Origin: Massilia atriviolacea
GTDB lineage: Bacteria > Pseudomonadota > Gammaproteobacteria > Burkholderiales > Burkholderiaceae_D
Direction of reading: 5' to 3'
Assembly: GCF_003953935.1 (NCBI RefSeq)
Contig: NZ_RXLQ01000002.1
Location: 248,001 to 312,000, forward strand
Length of the DNA: 64,000 nucleotides
Both the position numbers and the translations under genes were made by a program. Of this stretch, positions 18,192 through 28,835 are shown in pieces. Below the pieces are notes generated by a model. The model had not been told where the DNA came from. It saw only the letters and a program-made list of their open reading frames with translations, and searched no databases. Position 1 is the first letter of the stretch. The number at the start of each line of letters is the position of its first letter.

Positions 18192-21100
18192 CTACAGCGA
18201 GCGCGCATGGTCGGACAGCACCAGCACCGGCCCGTTTGCCACCAGCACCATCTCGCGCACCATCAGGTTCAGGCGCATCTGCACGGCGTCGCGCAGCGGT
18301 CCCTGGATCGGCTTGAAGCCGAACATCTTCAGCACGCCCTTGACGATTTCTTCCTGGCTGGCGCCGAAGTGGCGTTCCACCACCTGGACGATGGCCACCT
18401 CGATCTCTTTCGGCGGCAGCATGTCGGCGCGGCGCAGGCCCTCCGACTCGACGAAGGTGCGGTCGCGCGGCGTCACCGGGCTGCCCGGCTTCCACACAAA
18501 GCCGTTTAGGCGCGCTACCAGGCCCTGGGCCACGGCCGCGTCGACCGCACGCTCGGTGGCCGCCGCCATGCGCGGGCCGACCCGCTGCAAGCCCCAGGTC
18601 GTGCGCAGGCGGACCACGATTTCGTCCAGGTGCACCGGTCCTTCGATGTAGACGATCTGTTCGACCAGGTCGACCAGCACCTCCAGCGGCGCGTCGTGCA
18701 GTTCGTAGTCGCCCGCCGGCTTGACCAAGGTCGCTTCGACGTAGCGGTTGCGCCGCTGCGGCGCTTCCTCGACCGGGTTGATCGCCACGTCGGTGACGAT
18801 CTCGCGTTCGATGCGCACGCCTTGCGGCGCTGGCAGCTGGTGTTGCTTCTTGCTTTCTTCGGCGCGCAGGTCGAGCGTCTTGCGCGCTTCGTTGATGGCG
18901 GCGATGGTGCGCGCCAGCTGCTCCTGCGGACGCTGGAACCAGTCGGTGCTCCAGATCCGGTGGATGATCCAGCCGTGATCTTCCAGCACCGCCTGGCGCA
19001 GGCGGTCGCGGTCGCGCGCGGAACTCGAGGAGTGATACGCCGCGCCGTCGCATTCGATCCCCAGCAGGTAGCGCCCCGGACGGTCCGGGTCGGGAATCGC
19101 CAGGTCGATGAAGAAGCCGGCGATGCCGACCTGCGGATGGACGTCGAAGCCGCGTTCGGCCAGCGCGTTCGCCACCTCGACTTCGAACAGGCTGTCGTAA
19201 TCGCGCCGGCTGCGCAGCGCCATGCCGAGCTGCCCGGTGCGCGCGTAGCGCAGGAACAGCTTGAAGGCCTGCACGCCCTTGCCCTTGCCGCGTTCGAGGT
19301 CGATGTCGTCGTCGGTGATCGAGGCGAACACCTCGCAGCGGCGCTTGGCGCGGCTGATCAGCACATTCAGGCGCCGCTCGCCGCCGTCCGCGCTCAGCGG
19401 ACCGAAACGCATGTTAACGGCGCCGTCGGCGTTGCGCCCGTAGCCGACCGAAATGAGGATCACATCGCGCTCGTCGCCCTGCACGTTTTCGAGGTTCTTG
19501 ATGAAAAACGGCTCGCTCGGATGCGACTGGAAAAAGCCCTCGGCGCGCTGGTCGGCGCGGCGCAGGACCTCCAGCTGGTCTTCGATGGCCTTGCGCTGCG
19601 CTACCGAGAAGCAGGCCACGCCCAGCGAATGCTGGGGCGACAGCTGCGCGTGGCGCATGATGGCGTCGGCCACCGCTTTTGCTTCGGGCACGTTGGTGCC
19701 GGTGTTGCCGCTGTCGAAAACGCCGTCCGCCACGTGCGTGAACGACAGGCCCATGCCCGCTTCCTGCGTGTAGGGACTGGGCACGATGAACAGCTTGTTC
19801 TCGTAGAACTGGCTGTTCGACACCGCGATCAGCGACTGGTGGCGGCTGCGGTAGTGCCAGCGCAGCATGCGTTGCGGCAGGCCGCGCGCGGTGAACAGGC
19901 CGAGGATGCTCTCGATGTCGGAGACCTGCGCTTCGCCGCCGTCGGTTTCTTCTTCGGTGGCGTTGTCGTCGGTGAGCTTGGCGAAGAAGCGGGTCGGCGG
20001 CAACTGGCGTTCGTCGCCCACCACCACCACCTGGCGGCAGCGCGCGATGGCGCCGAGCGCGTCGACCGGCTGGATCTGGCTCGCCTCGTCCATCACCAGC
20101 AAGTCGAAGGTGAGCTGGCCGGGCGGCAGGAACTGCGCCACCGACAAGGGGCTCATCATCAGCACCGGCTTGATCGCCTGGATCGCCGGCGCCGCCTTGA
20201 GCATCAACTGGCGGATCGGCATGTGGCCGCGCCGGCGCGCCATTTCGCCACGCAGCACGCCGAGCGGGCCGATGGCGCCGCCGCCCTGCGGAATGCGCTG
20301 GAAGTGGGCGCGCGCCACTTCGATGCCGGCGGCGGCGATACGCTGGCGGTCCAGGTCCACGAACTGGCGCACCTCGCTGTCGTGCACTTGGCCGTCGAAA
20401 CTGGCCAGGGCCGGTTCGGCGCGCACCTGCGAGGCGTACAGCGCCTCGAAATAACTCATGTTGAACGACGCCGGCGCCGCGGCGGCCGTCAGGCGCCCGC
20501 TTTCCATCTCGTCGACGAAGCGCGCCATGCCCATTAAACGGGCAACGCCGCTGCGCTCGCGCCAGGTGACCCAGCGCGACAACTGCTCGGCGTGCGCGAT
20601 CCATTCGCCGAAGCGCACCAGCAGGTCGGCAATCGGCACCTGCGCCGCGCTGTCGGTGCCGAACAGCGACTGGGCGTCGGCGCACAGGGTTTCGAACAGG
20701 GCCACCAGTTCATTGTTCCAGGCGATGTAGCCTTGCTCCAGCGCGTACGCGCGCTGCAAGGGCAGGGCGCGGTCGTCGTGCCGGGCCACCATGGCCGGCA
20801 GCGCGGGATTGGCGTTGATCCATTGCGCCGCCCCGATCAGGAAGTGCCAGTCCGAGGCCGCGCCTTGCCAGTGCGCCCCAAAAGCCTGTTCGCCCAGCAC
20901 GCGCGCGCCGTCGATGCTGGCGGCGATGCGCTGCGCCGTGATCAGCGCGTCCAGCACCGGCAGCAGGTCCGACAGGCGCGCCGGCCGGAACGCCAGCGCG
21001 CTGCGCACCGTGCCCAGGGCGCTGTCGATGGCGGCGACAAAGGTGCCCACCTCCGCCAGGTTGGCGTGTTCCACCGTCAGGATGTCGGGGAACATGTGGC

Positions 21101-23843
21101 GGATCGCCGCGCCGCAGTCGTTCCAGCAGTCGCGCAGCAGGGTCAGGGTGTTGTCGAGCGAGCGCTGGACGTGGTCCACGCGCACGCCCAGGGCAGGACG
21201 GTCGGCCACGCTGGCGGCGATCAGGCGCGGCTCCGGGCCCATGCCGCGCAGGGTGCGCATCCATGCCACCAGGGCGCGCAGCGGCACCGGCGAGGAGCGC
21301 TCGGCGCGCCAGTCGGCGCCGAAGGCGGTGCGTCCCAGCTGCTCGTTCTCGCGCAGGAAGCGCATGGTTTTCTGGGCCGCCGACAGACGGTCCAGGATGT
21401 CGATCTGGGCGGGCAGCTCGATGTCGGGATTGCGCAGCACCGACTTGATCAGGCCACTGGCGCGGCGCCAGTCGTCGCGCAGGAAGCGCAGCATGCTGTT
21501 GCCGTGGATCGCCAGCACCTGGCGCACCCCGGCCAGGTCGAGGTTCCAGGCTTCGTCGAGGACCTTGTCGTTTAGGTAGTTGCGGGCTTCGTGCAGCGAG
21601 GCCACCGCCTCGGCCAGGTCGGCGGCCTGCTCGATGCCGTGGTCCCACACGCTGGCCGACAGCACCTCGGCGCTGACGTCCGGCGCGCAGGCGATGCGCT
21701 GGCCCAGCACCAGGGCCTTGCCGATGTCGGACAGGGTGCCGGTGCGGGCGGCCGCGCCCAGGTGCTGGCGCAGGCGTTCGGTGTCCTGCAGGAGCGTCGG
21801 CAGCTGCGCCGCCAGCCGCGCCAGGCGGCCGAAGGCCTCGTCGCTCATCCCGGCCGGCAGGGGCCGCAGCGCGTGGCGCGCCGGCTTTAGGTCGAGGCGC
21901 CAGGCGTCGGGCGAGATTTTCCCTTCCAAAAAGCCGACCAGCTGCGCGTACTGCGCGCCCTGTTCCACCAGGTTGGTCATCTCTTCGCGCTGGCTAATCC
22001 ATACCGGCGAGGCCAGGGCCTGGCGCGACAGGCGCGGCGCGTTGGCGACGCGGTGCGCCATGTCGGCGATGCGGGCAAAGTCGTCGCAGCTGTCGGGCGG
22101 CCCCATGTCCATCGCGGCGGCGAGGGCGGTCTGGCTGGCCGCCAGTTCCGACAGGCCGCTGCTGGCGCGCGCGATGCGCTGCGACAGGCGCTCCATCTCG
22201 GTGGGCGAAATATTCGTCATGCGCACTCCGCGCCACGGGTGCTGCGAGGGCAGGCCCATCTCGCCCAGGCGCAGCGCCAGTTCGCTCACCAGCTGGTAGC
22301 GCTGCGCGCGTTCGTCGGGCGTCCAGGTGTCCGGATGGTCGAAGGGGGCATCGAGCGGGGCGACGCGCTGGCGCTGCAGTTCGGCGATGTGGCCGATCAC
22401 CTGGTACGGCGTCAGGCGCGCCACCGGGTGCTCGGCGTGCATGCGGTCCGCATGGCCGTTGAGGGTGTCGCGCGCCAGTTGCAGGCGGGCGTTGAGGGTG
22501 GGCGGCAGGTCGCCGCGCGGCGCGCCCAGGTCGGCGGTGCGGCGCAGTTCTTCCAGCAGCACGCGCTTGTTGGCCTTGTTGCTGTGCAGTTCGAGGCAGG
22601 CGTCGCCCACGCCGGCGTGGTCGAGGCGGCGCTTGACCACGTCCAGCGCGGCCATTTTTTCGGCCACGAACAGCACGCTCTTGCCGTCGGCGACGGCCGA
22701 GGCGATGATGTTGGCGATGGTCTGCGACTTGCCGGTGCCGGGCGGGCCCTGGATCACCAGGTTGCGCCCGCTGCGCACATCGTGCACGGCCAGCGCCTGC
22801 GAGCTGTCGCAGTCGACGATGTGCAGCAGGTCGGCGGGCGGGATGACGGCGTCGATCGGGGTGCCGTCGGGGATCATGGGCGCGCCGCCGGCAAAGCCGT
22901 CCGACAGCAGGCCGCGCATCAGCGGCTGGCCGAGCAGGCCTTGCTGCACCGGCCAGACCGAGGGGTCGAGGTCGCGGTACATCAGGAATTTGGCGAACGA
23001 GAAGAAGCCGAGCACCACGTCGTCGGCGATCACCTTCCAGTTTTCCTTGGACGCGATGGCGTGCGACACGGCGCTGATGTAGGCGGCCGGATTGAAGTCG
23101 TCGCCTCCTTCGAAGGCGGGCAGGGTGATGCCGTGCACGCGCGAGAGGAAGGCTTCGAGCGAGAGGTTGGCCGACAGTTCTTCCTGGCGCCAGCGCAGCT
23201 TGAACTGCTCGGCCGCGTTGCCGCGCTGGAGGCTGACCGGGATCAGGACCAGCGGCGCGTAGCGGATATTCCTGGCGTTGGCCGGGTCGATCCATTTCAG
23301 GGTGCCGAGCGTGAGGTACAGGATGTTCACGCCCTGTTCTTCTTCCAGGGTGCGGGCGTCGTTGCACAGGTCGAGCAGGCGCTTTTGCAGCCCCTTGGAA
23401 GTGAGCTTGGTCTGCAGCTTGGTGTCGTTATGGCGCAGCATGACGCCGTGTTCGTCGACGGCGTCGTCGGGCTGGGCCAGTTCGTCGAGCGTGCCGGCGT
23501 CTTCGGCCACCTGGGCCGCCGTGGCCTGGTAGGCCGCGCTGTGGCCGGGCAAGAAGGTGAGCGAGCGGTTTTCCGTGACCAGCATGCGGAAGATGTCGCC
23601 GGCGCGCTCGTCGATCACGTCGATGATGCGGGTCGACTTGGCCGAACGCGGAATGTTCAGCAGCCGGTTGCGCGCCGACAGGTCGAGCAGCTCCATGCGC
23701 GCGCGTTCGAGCTTGTCGTGCGCGCTCAGGTTGCCGTCGAGGAACTCGGAGATTTTTTCCGGCGCGGCCTCCGGCGCAGGTGCAGCCGCGCTCCCGGCGC
23801 TGTATTTGGCCAGGTCGATCTTCTTGCTTTCAGCTTCACTCAT
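18192..23843 (-). CDS. Giant DUF4011 / superfamily 1 helicase / REase-like / DUF3320 protein
   Basis: The 1883-aa protein has an N-terminal DUF4011 region (about residues 40-330: ERARMELLDLSARNRLLNI). The AAA_11/AAA_12-type SF1 helicase has Walker A GPPGTGKSQT near residue 365 and Walker B VMDEASQ near 1250, with later motifs WHYRSRH, NVQGDERDVI and NVLISRAKRR. A Vsr/DUF559-like endonuclease segment follows near 1540-1640 (FIDLAIPD, LGIECDGAAYHSS), then a C-terminal DUF3320-like region (about 1720-1880). As I recall, this arrangement was reported as a single-gene antiphage protein (Hhe: HEPN, helicase, Vsr endonuclease). Only three bases separate it from the ppsR stop. Defence is inferred from family, not shown here. 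Confidence 0.9.
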   Translation of the reverse strand: MSEAESKKIDLAKYSAGSAAAPAPEAAPEKISEFLDGNLSAHDKLERARMELLDLSARNRLLNIPRSAKSTRIIDVIDERAGDIFRMLVTENRSLTFLPGHSAAYQATAAQVAEDAGTLDELAQPDDAVDEHGVMLRHNDTKLQTKLTSKGLQKRLLDLCNDARTLEEEQGVNILYLTLGTLKWIDPANARNIRYAPLVLIPVSLQRGNAAEQFKLRWRQEELSANLSLEAFLSRVHGITLPAFEGGDDFNPAAYISAVSHAIASKENWKVIADDVVLGFFSFAKFLMYRDLDPSVWPVQQGLLGQPLMRGLLSDGFAGGAPMIPDGTPIDAVIPPADLLHIVDCDSSQALAVHDVRSGRNLVIQGPPGTGKSQTIANIIASAVADGKSVLFVAEKMAALDVVKRRLDHAGVGDACLELHSNKANKRVLLEELRRTADLGAPRGDLPPTLNARLQLARDTLNGHADRMHAEHPVARLTPYQVIGHIAELQRQRVAPLDAPFDHPDTWTPDERAQRYQLVSELALRLGEMGLPSQHPWRGVRMTNISPTEMERLSQRIARASSGLSELAASQTALAAAMDMGPPDSCDDFARIADMAHRVANAPRLSRQALASPVWISQREEMTNLVEQGAQYAQLVGFLEGKISPDAWRLDLKPARHALRPLPAGMSDEAFGRLARLAAQLPTLLQDTERLRQHLGAAARTGTLSDIGKALVLGQRIACAPDVSAEVLSASVWDHGIEQAADLAEAVASLHEARNYLNDKVLDEAWNLDLAGVRQVLAIHGNSMLRFLRDDWRRASGLIKSVLRNPDIELPAQIDILDRLSAAQKTMRFLRENEQLGRTAFGADWRAERSSPVPLRALVAWMRTLRGMGPEPRLIAASVADRPALGVRVDHVQRSLDNTLTLLRDCWNDCGAAIRHMFPDILTVEHANLAEVGTFVAAIDSALGTVRSALAFRPARLSDLLPVLDALITAQRIAASIDGARVLGEQAFGAHWQGAASDWHFLIGAAQWINANPALPAMVARHDDRALPLQRAYALEQGYIAWNNELVALFETLCADAQSLFGTDSAAQVPIADLLVRFGEWIAHAEQLSRWVTWRERSGVARLMGMARFVDEMESGRLTAAAAPASFNMSYFEALYASQVRAEPALASFDGQVHDSEVRQFVDLDRQRIAAAGIEVARAHFQRIPQGGGAIGPLGVLRGEMARRRGHMPIRQLMLKAAPAIQAIKPVLMMSPLSVAQFLPPGQLTFDLLVMDEASQIQPVDALGAIARCRQVVVVGDERQLPPTRFFAKLTDDNATEEETDGGEAQVSDIESILGLFTARGLPQRMLRWHYRSRHQSLIAVSNSQFYENKLFIVPSPYTQEAGMGLSFTHVADGVFDSGNTGTNVPEAKAVADAIMRHAQLSPQHSLGVACFSVAQRKAIEDQLEVLRRADQRAEGFFQSHPSEPFFIKNLENVQGDERDVILISVGYGRNADGAVNMRFGPLSADGGERRLNVLISRAKRRCEVFASITDDDIDLERGKGKGVQAFKLFLRYARTGQLGMALRSRRDYDSLFEVEVANALAERGFDVHPQVGIAGFFIDLAIPDPDRPGRYLLGIECDGAAYHSSSSARDRDRLRQAVLEDHGWIIHRIWSTDWFQRPQEQLARTIAAINEARKTLDLRAEESKKQHQLPAPQGVRIEREIVTDVAINPVEEAPQRRNRYVEATLVKPAGDYELHDAPLEVLVDLVEQIVYIEGPVHLDEIVVRLRTTWGLQRVGPRMAAATERAVDAAVAQGLVARLNGFVWKPGSPVTPRDRTFVESEGLRRADMLPPKEIEVAIVQVVERHFGASQEEIVKGVLKMFGFKPIQGPLRDAVQMRLNLMVREMVLVANGPVLVLSDHARSL

Positions 23844-23846
23844 GAA

Positions 23847-24695
23847 TTAATACTCGCGCCGATCCGGTTTGATTTCCTGCAAAATGGTGGTGGCGATTTC
23901 CTCGATGGACTTGGTGGTCGACGACAGCCAGCGGATGCCTTCGCGCTTCATCATCAGCTCGGCCTCGTTGACTTCGTAGCGGCAATTCTCGATCGAGGCG
24001 TACTTGCTGCCGGCGCGCCGCTCATGGCGGATTTCCGACAGGCGCTCGGGCGTGATCGACAGCCCGAAGATCTTGTCGCGGAACGGCGGCAGCGAGGAGG
24101 GCAGCTTGCCGCGCTCGAAGTCGTCCGGAATCAGCGGATAGTTGGCCGCCTTGATGCCGTACTGCATCGCGAGGTACAGGCTGGTCGGCGTCTTGCCCGA
24201 GCGCGATACGCCGACCAGGATCACGTCGGCCGCCGACAGGTTCTTGTGCGACTGGCCATCGTCGTGCGCCAGCGAAAAATTGATCGCCTCGATGCGGTTC
24301 TTGTACTCCTGGCTGTCGACAATATTGTGCGAGCGCCCGATGGTGTGGGTCGACTTGACGCCCAACTCTTGTTCCAGCGGTGCAACAAAAGTCTGGATCA
24401 AGTCCATGTGCATGCCGCGCGACTGGCGGATGACGTTCGACAGGTCGGGCTTGACCAGGGTGGAGAACACGATCGGACGCTGGCCGTCGGTGGTGAGCGC
24501 CTCGTTGATCTTGCGCGCCGCGTCGTAGGCCTTGTCGAGCGTATCGATGAAGGGCAAGCGCACCTGGCGAAAGCGCATTTCGAACTGGGTGAGGACGGCG
24601 TGGCCGAAGGTCTCTGCCGTAATGCCTGTGCCGTCGGAAACGAAAAACACCGTGCGGGCGGAGGTGGGCAGGGGTGGGCGTGGTTCTGTGGTCAT
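23847..24695 (-). CDS. ppsR: PEP synthase regulatory protein (bifunctional kinase/pyrophosphorylase)
   Basis: This DUF299-family enzyme inactivates PEP synthase by ADP-dependent phosphorylation of a Thr next to the catalytic His, and reactivates it by Pi-dependent phosphorolysis. The 282-aa product starts with [20 protein letters not shown] and carries the P-loop [15 protein letters not shown] near residue 160. ATG 24695 gives the standard N-terminus; the reading frame is open further upstream, without family similarity. It is divergent from its target gene ppsA, with a shared 179-base control region. Confidence 0.95.
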   Translation of the reverse strand: MTTEPRPPLPTSARTVFFVSDGTGITAETFGHAVLTQFEMRFRQVRLPFIDTLDKAYDAARKINEALTTDGQRPIVFSTLVKPDLSNVIRQSRGMHMDLIQTFVAPLEQELGVKSTHTIGRSHNIVDSQEYKNRIEAINFSLAHDDGQSHKNLSAADVILVGVSRSGKTPTSLYLAMQYGIKAANYPLIPDDFERGKLPSSLPPFRDKIFGLSITPERLSEIRHERRAGSKYASIENCRYEVNEAELMMKREGIRWLSSTTKSIEEIATTILQEIKPDRREY

Positions 24696-24874
24696 ATTTG
24701 TCGTGTCGGCTTCCTGTGCTGCCAATGTTTCAAGTTGTGCGCTGTAAATTCGCGGCGCAGGCTGTAAAATGCTCTGCAACGCATCAATTGTGCGGCACGG
24801 CCCCAAGAATAACAAGAAAACATAGTCAGTCCCGCCCTGCGAACAGATTTCTACTATCAGTAAGGGTGTTTGTT

Positions 24875-27307
24875 ATGACCAACTTGTCTACCGCAGCATT
24901 GAAGGAACCGGATCGCACCGGAGTGTACGTCGCATCGTTCGACCAATTGCGCATGACGGATGTGGAATCCGTCGGCGGCAAGAACGCCTCGCTGGGCGAA
25001 ATGATCAGCCAACTGGCCGGCGCCGGCGTGCGCGTGCCGGGCGGCTTTGCCACCACGGCCGACGCCTTCCGCGACTTCCTGGCGCATGGCATCGACGGCG
25101 GACCGTCGCTGGGCGAGCGCATCGCGACCCGCCTCGAAGGCCTGAACATCGACGACGTGCGCTCGCTCGCCGCCGCCGGCGCCGAGATCCGCAAATGGAT
25201 CGTCGAAACGCCGTTCCAGGCCCGCCTGGAAGAAGAAATCCGCACTTTCTATGCACGCCTGGTGGCCGATTCGGAAGTCGAAATGTCGTTCGCCGTGCGT
25301 TCCTCGGCTACCGCCGAAGACTTGCCGGATGCGTCCTTCGCCGGCCAGCAGGAGAGCTTCCTGAACGTGGTCGGCATCGACAACGTGCTCGAAGCGATGA
25401 AGCACGTGTTCGCGTCGCTGTACAACGACCGCGCCATTTCCTACCGCGTGCACAAGGGCTTCACGCACGCCGAAGTGGCCCTGTCGGCCGGCGTGCAGCG
25501 CATGGTGCGTTCCGACCTGGGCGCGGCCGGCGTGATGTTTACCATCGATACCGAGTCCGGCTTCAAGGACGTGGTGTTCGTCACCTCCAGCTACGGCCTG
25601 GGCGAGACGGTGGTGCAGGGCGCGGTCAATCCCGACGAATTCTATGTGCATAAACCGATGCTGGAGCAGGGCAAGTCGCCCGTCATCCGCCGCAATATCG
25701 GCTCCAAGCTGCTGAAGATGGAATTTACCAGCGAGGCCAAGGCCGGCCGCTCGGTCAAGACCGTCGACGTGCCGATCGAAATGCGCAACCGCTATTCGCT
25801 TAACGATGCCGAAGTGGTGGAACTGGCCAAGTACGCCGTCATCATCGAAAACCACTACGGCCGTCCGATGGACATCGAGTGGGGCAAGGATGGCCGCGAC
25901 GGCAAGCTGTACATCCTGCAGGCGCGTCCCGAGACCGTCAAATCGCAGCAGAAGTCGACCGACGCCCAGCAGCGATTCAAGCTCAAGGGCAGCGGCACGG
26001 TGCTGGCGCAAGGCCGCGCCATCGGCCAGAAGATCGGCGCGGGCCGCGTGCGTGTGATTCACGATCCGTCCGAAATGGAACGCGTGCAGCCGGGCGACGT
26101 GCTGGTGGCCGACATGACCGATCCTAACTGGGAACCGGTGATGAAGCGCGCTTCCGCCATCGTCACCAACCGCGGCGGGCGTACCTGCCACGCGGCGATC
26201 ATCGCGCGCGAACTGGGCGTGCCGGCCGTCGTCGGCTGCGGCGACGCCACCGAAACGCTGAAAGACGGCATGCTGGTGACCGTGTCCTGCGCCGAAGGCG
26301 ACGAGGGCATGATCTACGACGGCCTGCTGGAAACGGAAGTGTCCGAAGTGGCGCGCGGCGCACTGCCGCCGATCGCCACCAAGATCATGATGAACGTCGG
26401 GAACCCGCAGCTGGCCTTCGACTTCCAGTCGATCCCGAACGGCGGCGTCGGCCTGGCGCGCCTGGAATTCATCATCAATAACAATATCGGCGTGCACCCG
26501 AAGGCGATCCTCGAGTATCCGAACATCGACGCGGACCTGAAAAAAGCGGTGGAGTCGGTCGCGCGCGGCCACGCTTCGCCGAAGGCCTTCTACGTCGACA
26601 AGCTGGCCGAAGGGATTGCGACGATTGCCGCCGCGTTCTGGCCGAAGCCGGTCATCGTGCGCCTGTCCGACTTCAAGTCGAACGAGTACAAGAAGCTGAT
26701 CGGCGGTTCGCGCTACGAGCCGGACGAAGAAAACCCGATGCTGGGCTTCCGGGGCGCCGCGCGCTACCTGTCGCCGGACTTCGCCGAGTCCTTCGAGATG
26801 GAATGCGCCGCCATGAAGCGCGTGCGCAACGACATGGGCCTGACCAACGTCGAGATCATGGTGCCGTTCGTGCGCACCCTCGGCCAGGCCGAGAAAGTCG
26901 TCAACCTGCTGGCCCGGAATGGCTTGAAGCGCGGCGAAAACGGCCTGCGCCTGATCATGATGTGCGAAGTGCCGTCGAATGCGATCCTGGCCAAGGAGTT
27001 CCTGGAGCACTTCGACGGCTTCTCGATCGGATCCAACGACCTGACCCAGCTGACCCTGGGCCTGGACCGCGATTCGGGCATGGCGCTGCTGGCGGCCGAC
27101 TTCGACGAGCGCGATCCGGCGGTCAAGGCGCTGCTGTCGCTGGCGATCAAGGCCTGCCGCGACCAGGGCAAGTACATCGGCATCTGCGGCCAGGGGCCGT
27201 CGGACCATCCGGATTTCGCGGCATGGCTGATGGGCCAGGGCATCGAGTCGATGTCCCTCAATCCCGATTCGGTGATCGATACCTGGCAGAAGCTGGCCGC
27301 GCTGTAA
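24875..27307 (+). CDS. ppsA: Phosphoenolpyruvate synthase
   Basis: PpsA converts pyruvate, ATP and water to PEP, AMP and phosphate for gluconeogenesis. The 810-aa product has the N-terminal ATP-grasp domain ([32 protein letters not shown] split around residue 135), the swivelling phosphohistidine domain with [14 protein letters not shown] near residue 430, and the C-terminal PEP-binding barrel ([20 protein letters not shown] with the catalytic Cys). The Thr before Cys-His is the expected PpsR target. AAGGG lies eight bases before ATG 24875, supporting this start over upstream in-frame codons. Confidence 0.97.
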   Translation: MTNLSTAALKEPDRTGVYVASFDQLRMTDVESVGGKNASLGEMISQLAGAGVRVPGGFATTADAFRDFLAHGIDGGPSLGERIATRLEGLNIDDVRSLAAAGAEIRKWIVETPFQARLEEEIRTFYARLVADSEVEMSFAVRSSATAEDLPDASFAGQQESFLNVVGIDNVLEAMKHVFASLYNDRAISYRVHKGFTHAEVALSAGVQRMVRSDLGAAGVMFTIDTESGFKDVVFVTSSYGLGETVVQGAVNPDEFYVHKPMLEQGKSPVIRRNIGSKLLKMEFTSEAKAGRSVKTVDVPIEMRNRYSLNDAEVVELAKYAVIIENHYGRPMDIEWGKDGRDGKLYILQARPETVKSQQKSTDAQQRFKLKGSGTVLAQGRAIGQKIGAGRVRVIHDPSEMERVQPGDVLVADMTDPNWEPVMKRASAIVTNRGGRTCHAAIIARELGVPAVVGCGDATETLKDGMLVTVSCAEGDEGMIYDGLLETEVSEVARGALPPIATKIMMNVGNPQLAFDFQSIPNGGVGLARLEFIINNNIGVHPKAILEYPNIDADLKKAVESVARGHASPKAFYVDKLAEGIATIAAAFWPKPVIVRLSDFKSNEYKKLIGGSRYEPDEENPMLGFRGAARYLSPDFAESFEMECAAMKRVRNDMGLTNVEIMVPFVRTLGQAEKVVNLLARNGLKRGENGLRLIMMCEVPSNAILAKEFLEHFDGFSIGSNDLTQLTLGLDRDSGMALLAADFDERDPAVKALLSLAIKACRDQGKYIGICGQGPSDHPDFAAWLMGQGIESMSLNPDSVIDTWQKLAAL

Positions 27308-27345
27308 TCCATCGCCATCCGGCGCACGCGCCGGCTTGGCCATCG

Positions 27346-27382
27346 AACCCGTCGTTTCCCTTGGTTGCGGAAGCGGCGGGTT
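27346..27382. terminator. Possible stem-loop between convergent ppsA and tetR-type gene
   Basis: AACCCG (27346-27351) pairs with CGGGTT (27377-27382) around a long loop and is followed on the + side by TTGTCGTTT. An additional CCGGCG/CGCCGG hairpin lies just upstream (27319-27334). Both are weak terminator candidates. Confidence 0.3.
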
Positions 27383-27389
27383 TGTCGTT

Positions 27390-28022
27390 TCAGCCCTGCG
27401 CCATTCGGTCCAGCCAGGCGCAGAACATGTCGGCCATGGCGTCGGCATAGGCGGCGATGTCGGCCGCCGTGCGCGGACTTTCCGAAAAGTCCTTGCCGAC
27501 GCTGCTCAGGGTGGCGACGATCAGTTCGCAGGCCAGGGTGCGGCTCGCAGCCGCCGCATCGGGTAATACTTCCTGCATGAAGTCCTGGAAAATCCTTTTC
27601 CCTTCGGCGTGCGCCGCCCGCGCTTCCGGTGCGTCGCGGTAGAGCGGCGCGGCGTCGCCGAGCGCCACCCGCATGCCCGCTTCCTCGCACTCCGACGCGA
27701 TGAAGGCATGCACCAGTGCGCGCAGGCGTGCCAAGGCCGGCGTTTGCCGTTCTTCCAGGATGGTGCGCAGCATGTCCGTGGTCTGGCGCCATTCGTCGCT
27801 TTGCAGGCGGAACAGGATGGCCGCCTTGTTCGGAAAATACTGATACACCGAGCCGATGCTCACCCCCGCCCGCTGCGCCACCCGCGCCGTGGTAAAGCGC
27901 TGGGCGCCTTCCTGCGCCAAAACCTGAATAGCCGCTTCCAGGATGGCGGAAACGAGTTCCGCCGAACGGGCCTGCTTGGGCGCCTTGCGCGAGGAGATCT
28001 GCGGAATCGGACGTTTGCTCAT
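27390..28022 (-). CDS. TetR/AcrR-family transcriptional regulator
   Basis: The 210-aa protein has an N-terminal TetR helix-turn-helix (about residues 20-65): AILEAAIQVLAQEGAQRFTT, ARVAQRAGVSIGSVYQYFPNK. A helical ligand-binding domain follows. ATG 28022 is preferred over ATG 28067: a TATAAT for this strand lies at 28068-28073, so transcription would begin close to or past the upstream ATG. It is divergent from an O-methyltransferase, which is therefore its likely target. Confidence 0.9.
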   Translation of the reverse strand: MSKRPIPQISSRKAPKQARSAELVSAILEAAIQVLAQEGAQRFTTARVAQRAGVSIGSVYQYFPNKAAILFRLQSDEWRQTTDMLRTILEERQTPALARLRALVHAFIASECEEAGMRVALGDAAPLYRDAPEARAAHAEGKRIFQDFMQEVLPDAAAASRTLACELIVATLSSVGKDFSESPRTAADIAAYADAMADMFCAWLDRMAQG

Positions 28023-28067
28023 GGCAGCTTCGGAAAATGCGAATAGGGAATGTGACGAATTCCTCAT

Positions 28068-28092
28068 ATTATAACAACACGACGAATCAGTC
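28068..28092 (-). promoter_or_regulatory. tetR-type promoter -10 with overlapping inverted repeat
   Basis: On the minus strand TATAAT lies at 28073-28068. Just upstream, in the -35 zone, is the inverted repeat CGAC-N6-GTCG (28080-28093 on the + strand), and GACGAAT occurs twice (28054-28060, 28081-28087). The layout fits an autoregulated TetR operator, but this is inference. Confidence 0.45.
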
Positions 28093-28127
28093 GCATTTAA
28101 CCCGACGCCGACCGCGTCCCCATTCGG

Positions 28128-28814
28128 ATGAGCCTATTCATGACCAATACGCTGAGCAATACCTTGACCACCGCGCCGCTGCCGGCCCTGCTCGATCGCC
28201 TGTTCGCGCAGGCCGCAGCCACCACCAGTCCGGCCCTGGCGAGCATGCCGCGCGAAGAGCGCGAGCGCCTCATGCTGAGCAAGACCGGCTACCTGGAGTT
28301 CTACAGCCGCCTGAAGGACCTGTGGCTGCCGGTCTCGCGCGATACCGGCACGCTGCTCTACATGCTGGCGCGCAGCACGCGTGCCCGCGCCATCGTCGAA
28401 TTCGGCACCTCCTTCGGCATCTCGACCCTGCACCTGGCCGCCGCCCTGCGCGACAACGGCGGCGGGCGCCTGGTCACCAGCGAGTTCGAACCATCGAAGG
28501 TCGCCAGGGCGCGCGAGCACCTGCGCGAAGCCGGCTTGCTCGACCTGGTGGAGGTGCGCGAGGGCGATGCGCTCCAGACCCTGGCCGCCGGCCTGCCGGA
28601 ATCGGTCGACCTGCTGCTGCTCGACGGCGCCAAGGCCCTGTACCCCGAGGTGCTGGCGCTGCTGGAGGCGCGCCTGCGGCCCGGCGCGCTGGTGGTGGCC
28701 GACAATGCCGACCACAGCCCGGAATACATGGCCTACGTGCGCGCACCGGCCAACGGTTATTTGTCGATTCCGTTCGCGGGCGACGTGGAACTGTCGATGC
28801 GGCTGGGCGGCTGA
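28128..28814 (+). CDS. Class I SAM-dependent O-methyltransferase
   Basis: The 228-aa product looks like the catechol/caffeoyl-CoA O-methyltransferase group. It has the SAM motif I VEFGTSFGISTLHLA near residue 88, followed by TSEFEPSKVARAREHL and the motif LLLLDGAKALYPEVL near residue 165. The substrate is unknown. A second in-frame ATG at 28140 is an equal start candidate; no good ribosome site distinguishes them. Divergent orientation from the TetR gene suggests induction by that regulator's ligand. Confidence 0.88.
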   Translation: MSLFMTNTLSNTLTTAPLPALLDRLFAQAAATTSPALASMPREERERLMLSKTGYLEFYSRLKDLWLPVSRDTGTLLYMLARSTRARAIVEFGTSFGISTLHLAAALRDNGGGRLVTSEFEPSKVARAREHLREAGLLDLVEVREGDALQTLAAGLPESVDLLLLDGAKALYPEVLALLEARLRPGALVVADNADHSPEYMAYVRAPANGYLSIPFAGDVELSMRLGG

Positions 28815-28835
28815 TGGCCACTGGCGATTCTATAG

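Noticed and set aside
20800-22300. Long + strand frames opposite the giant helicase that could be read as genes.
   Set aside because: They lack domains and start signals, while the minus strand encodes a full helicase with Walker A, Walker B and later motifs in order.
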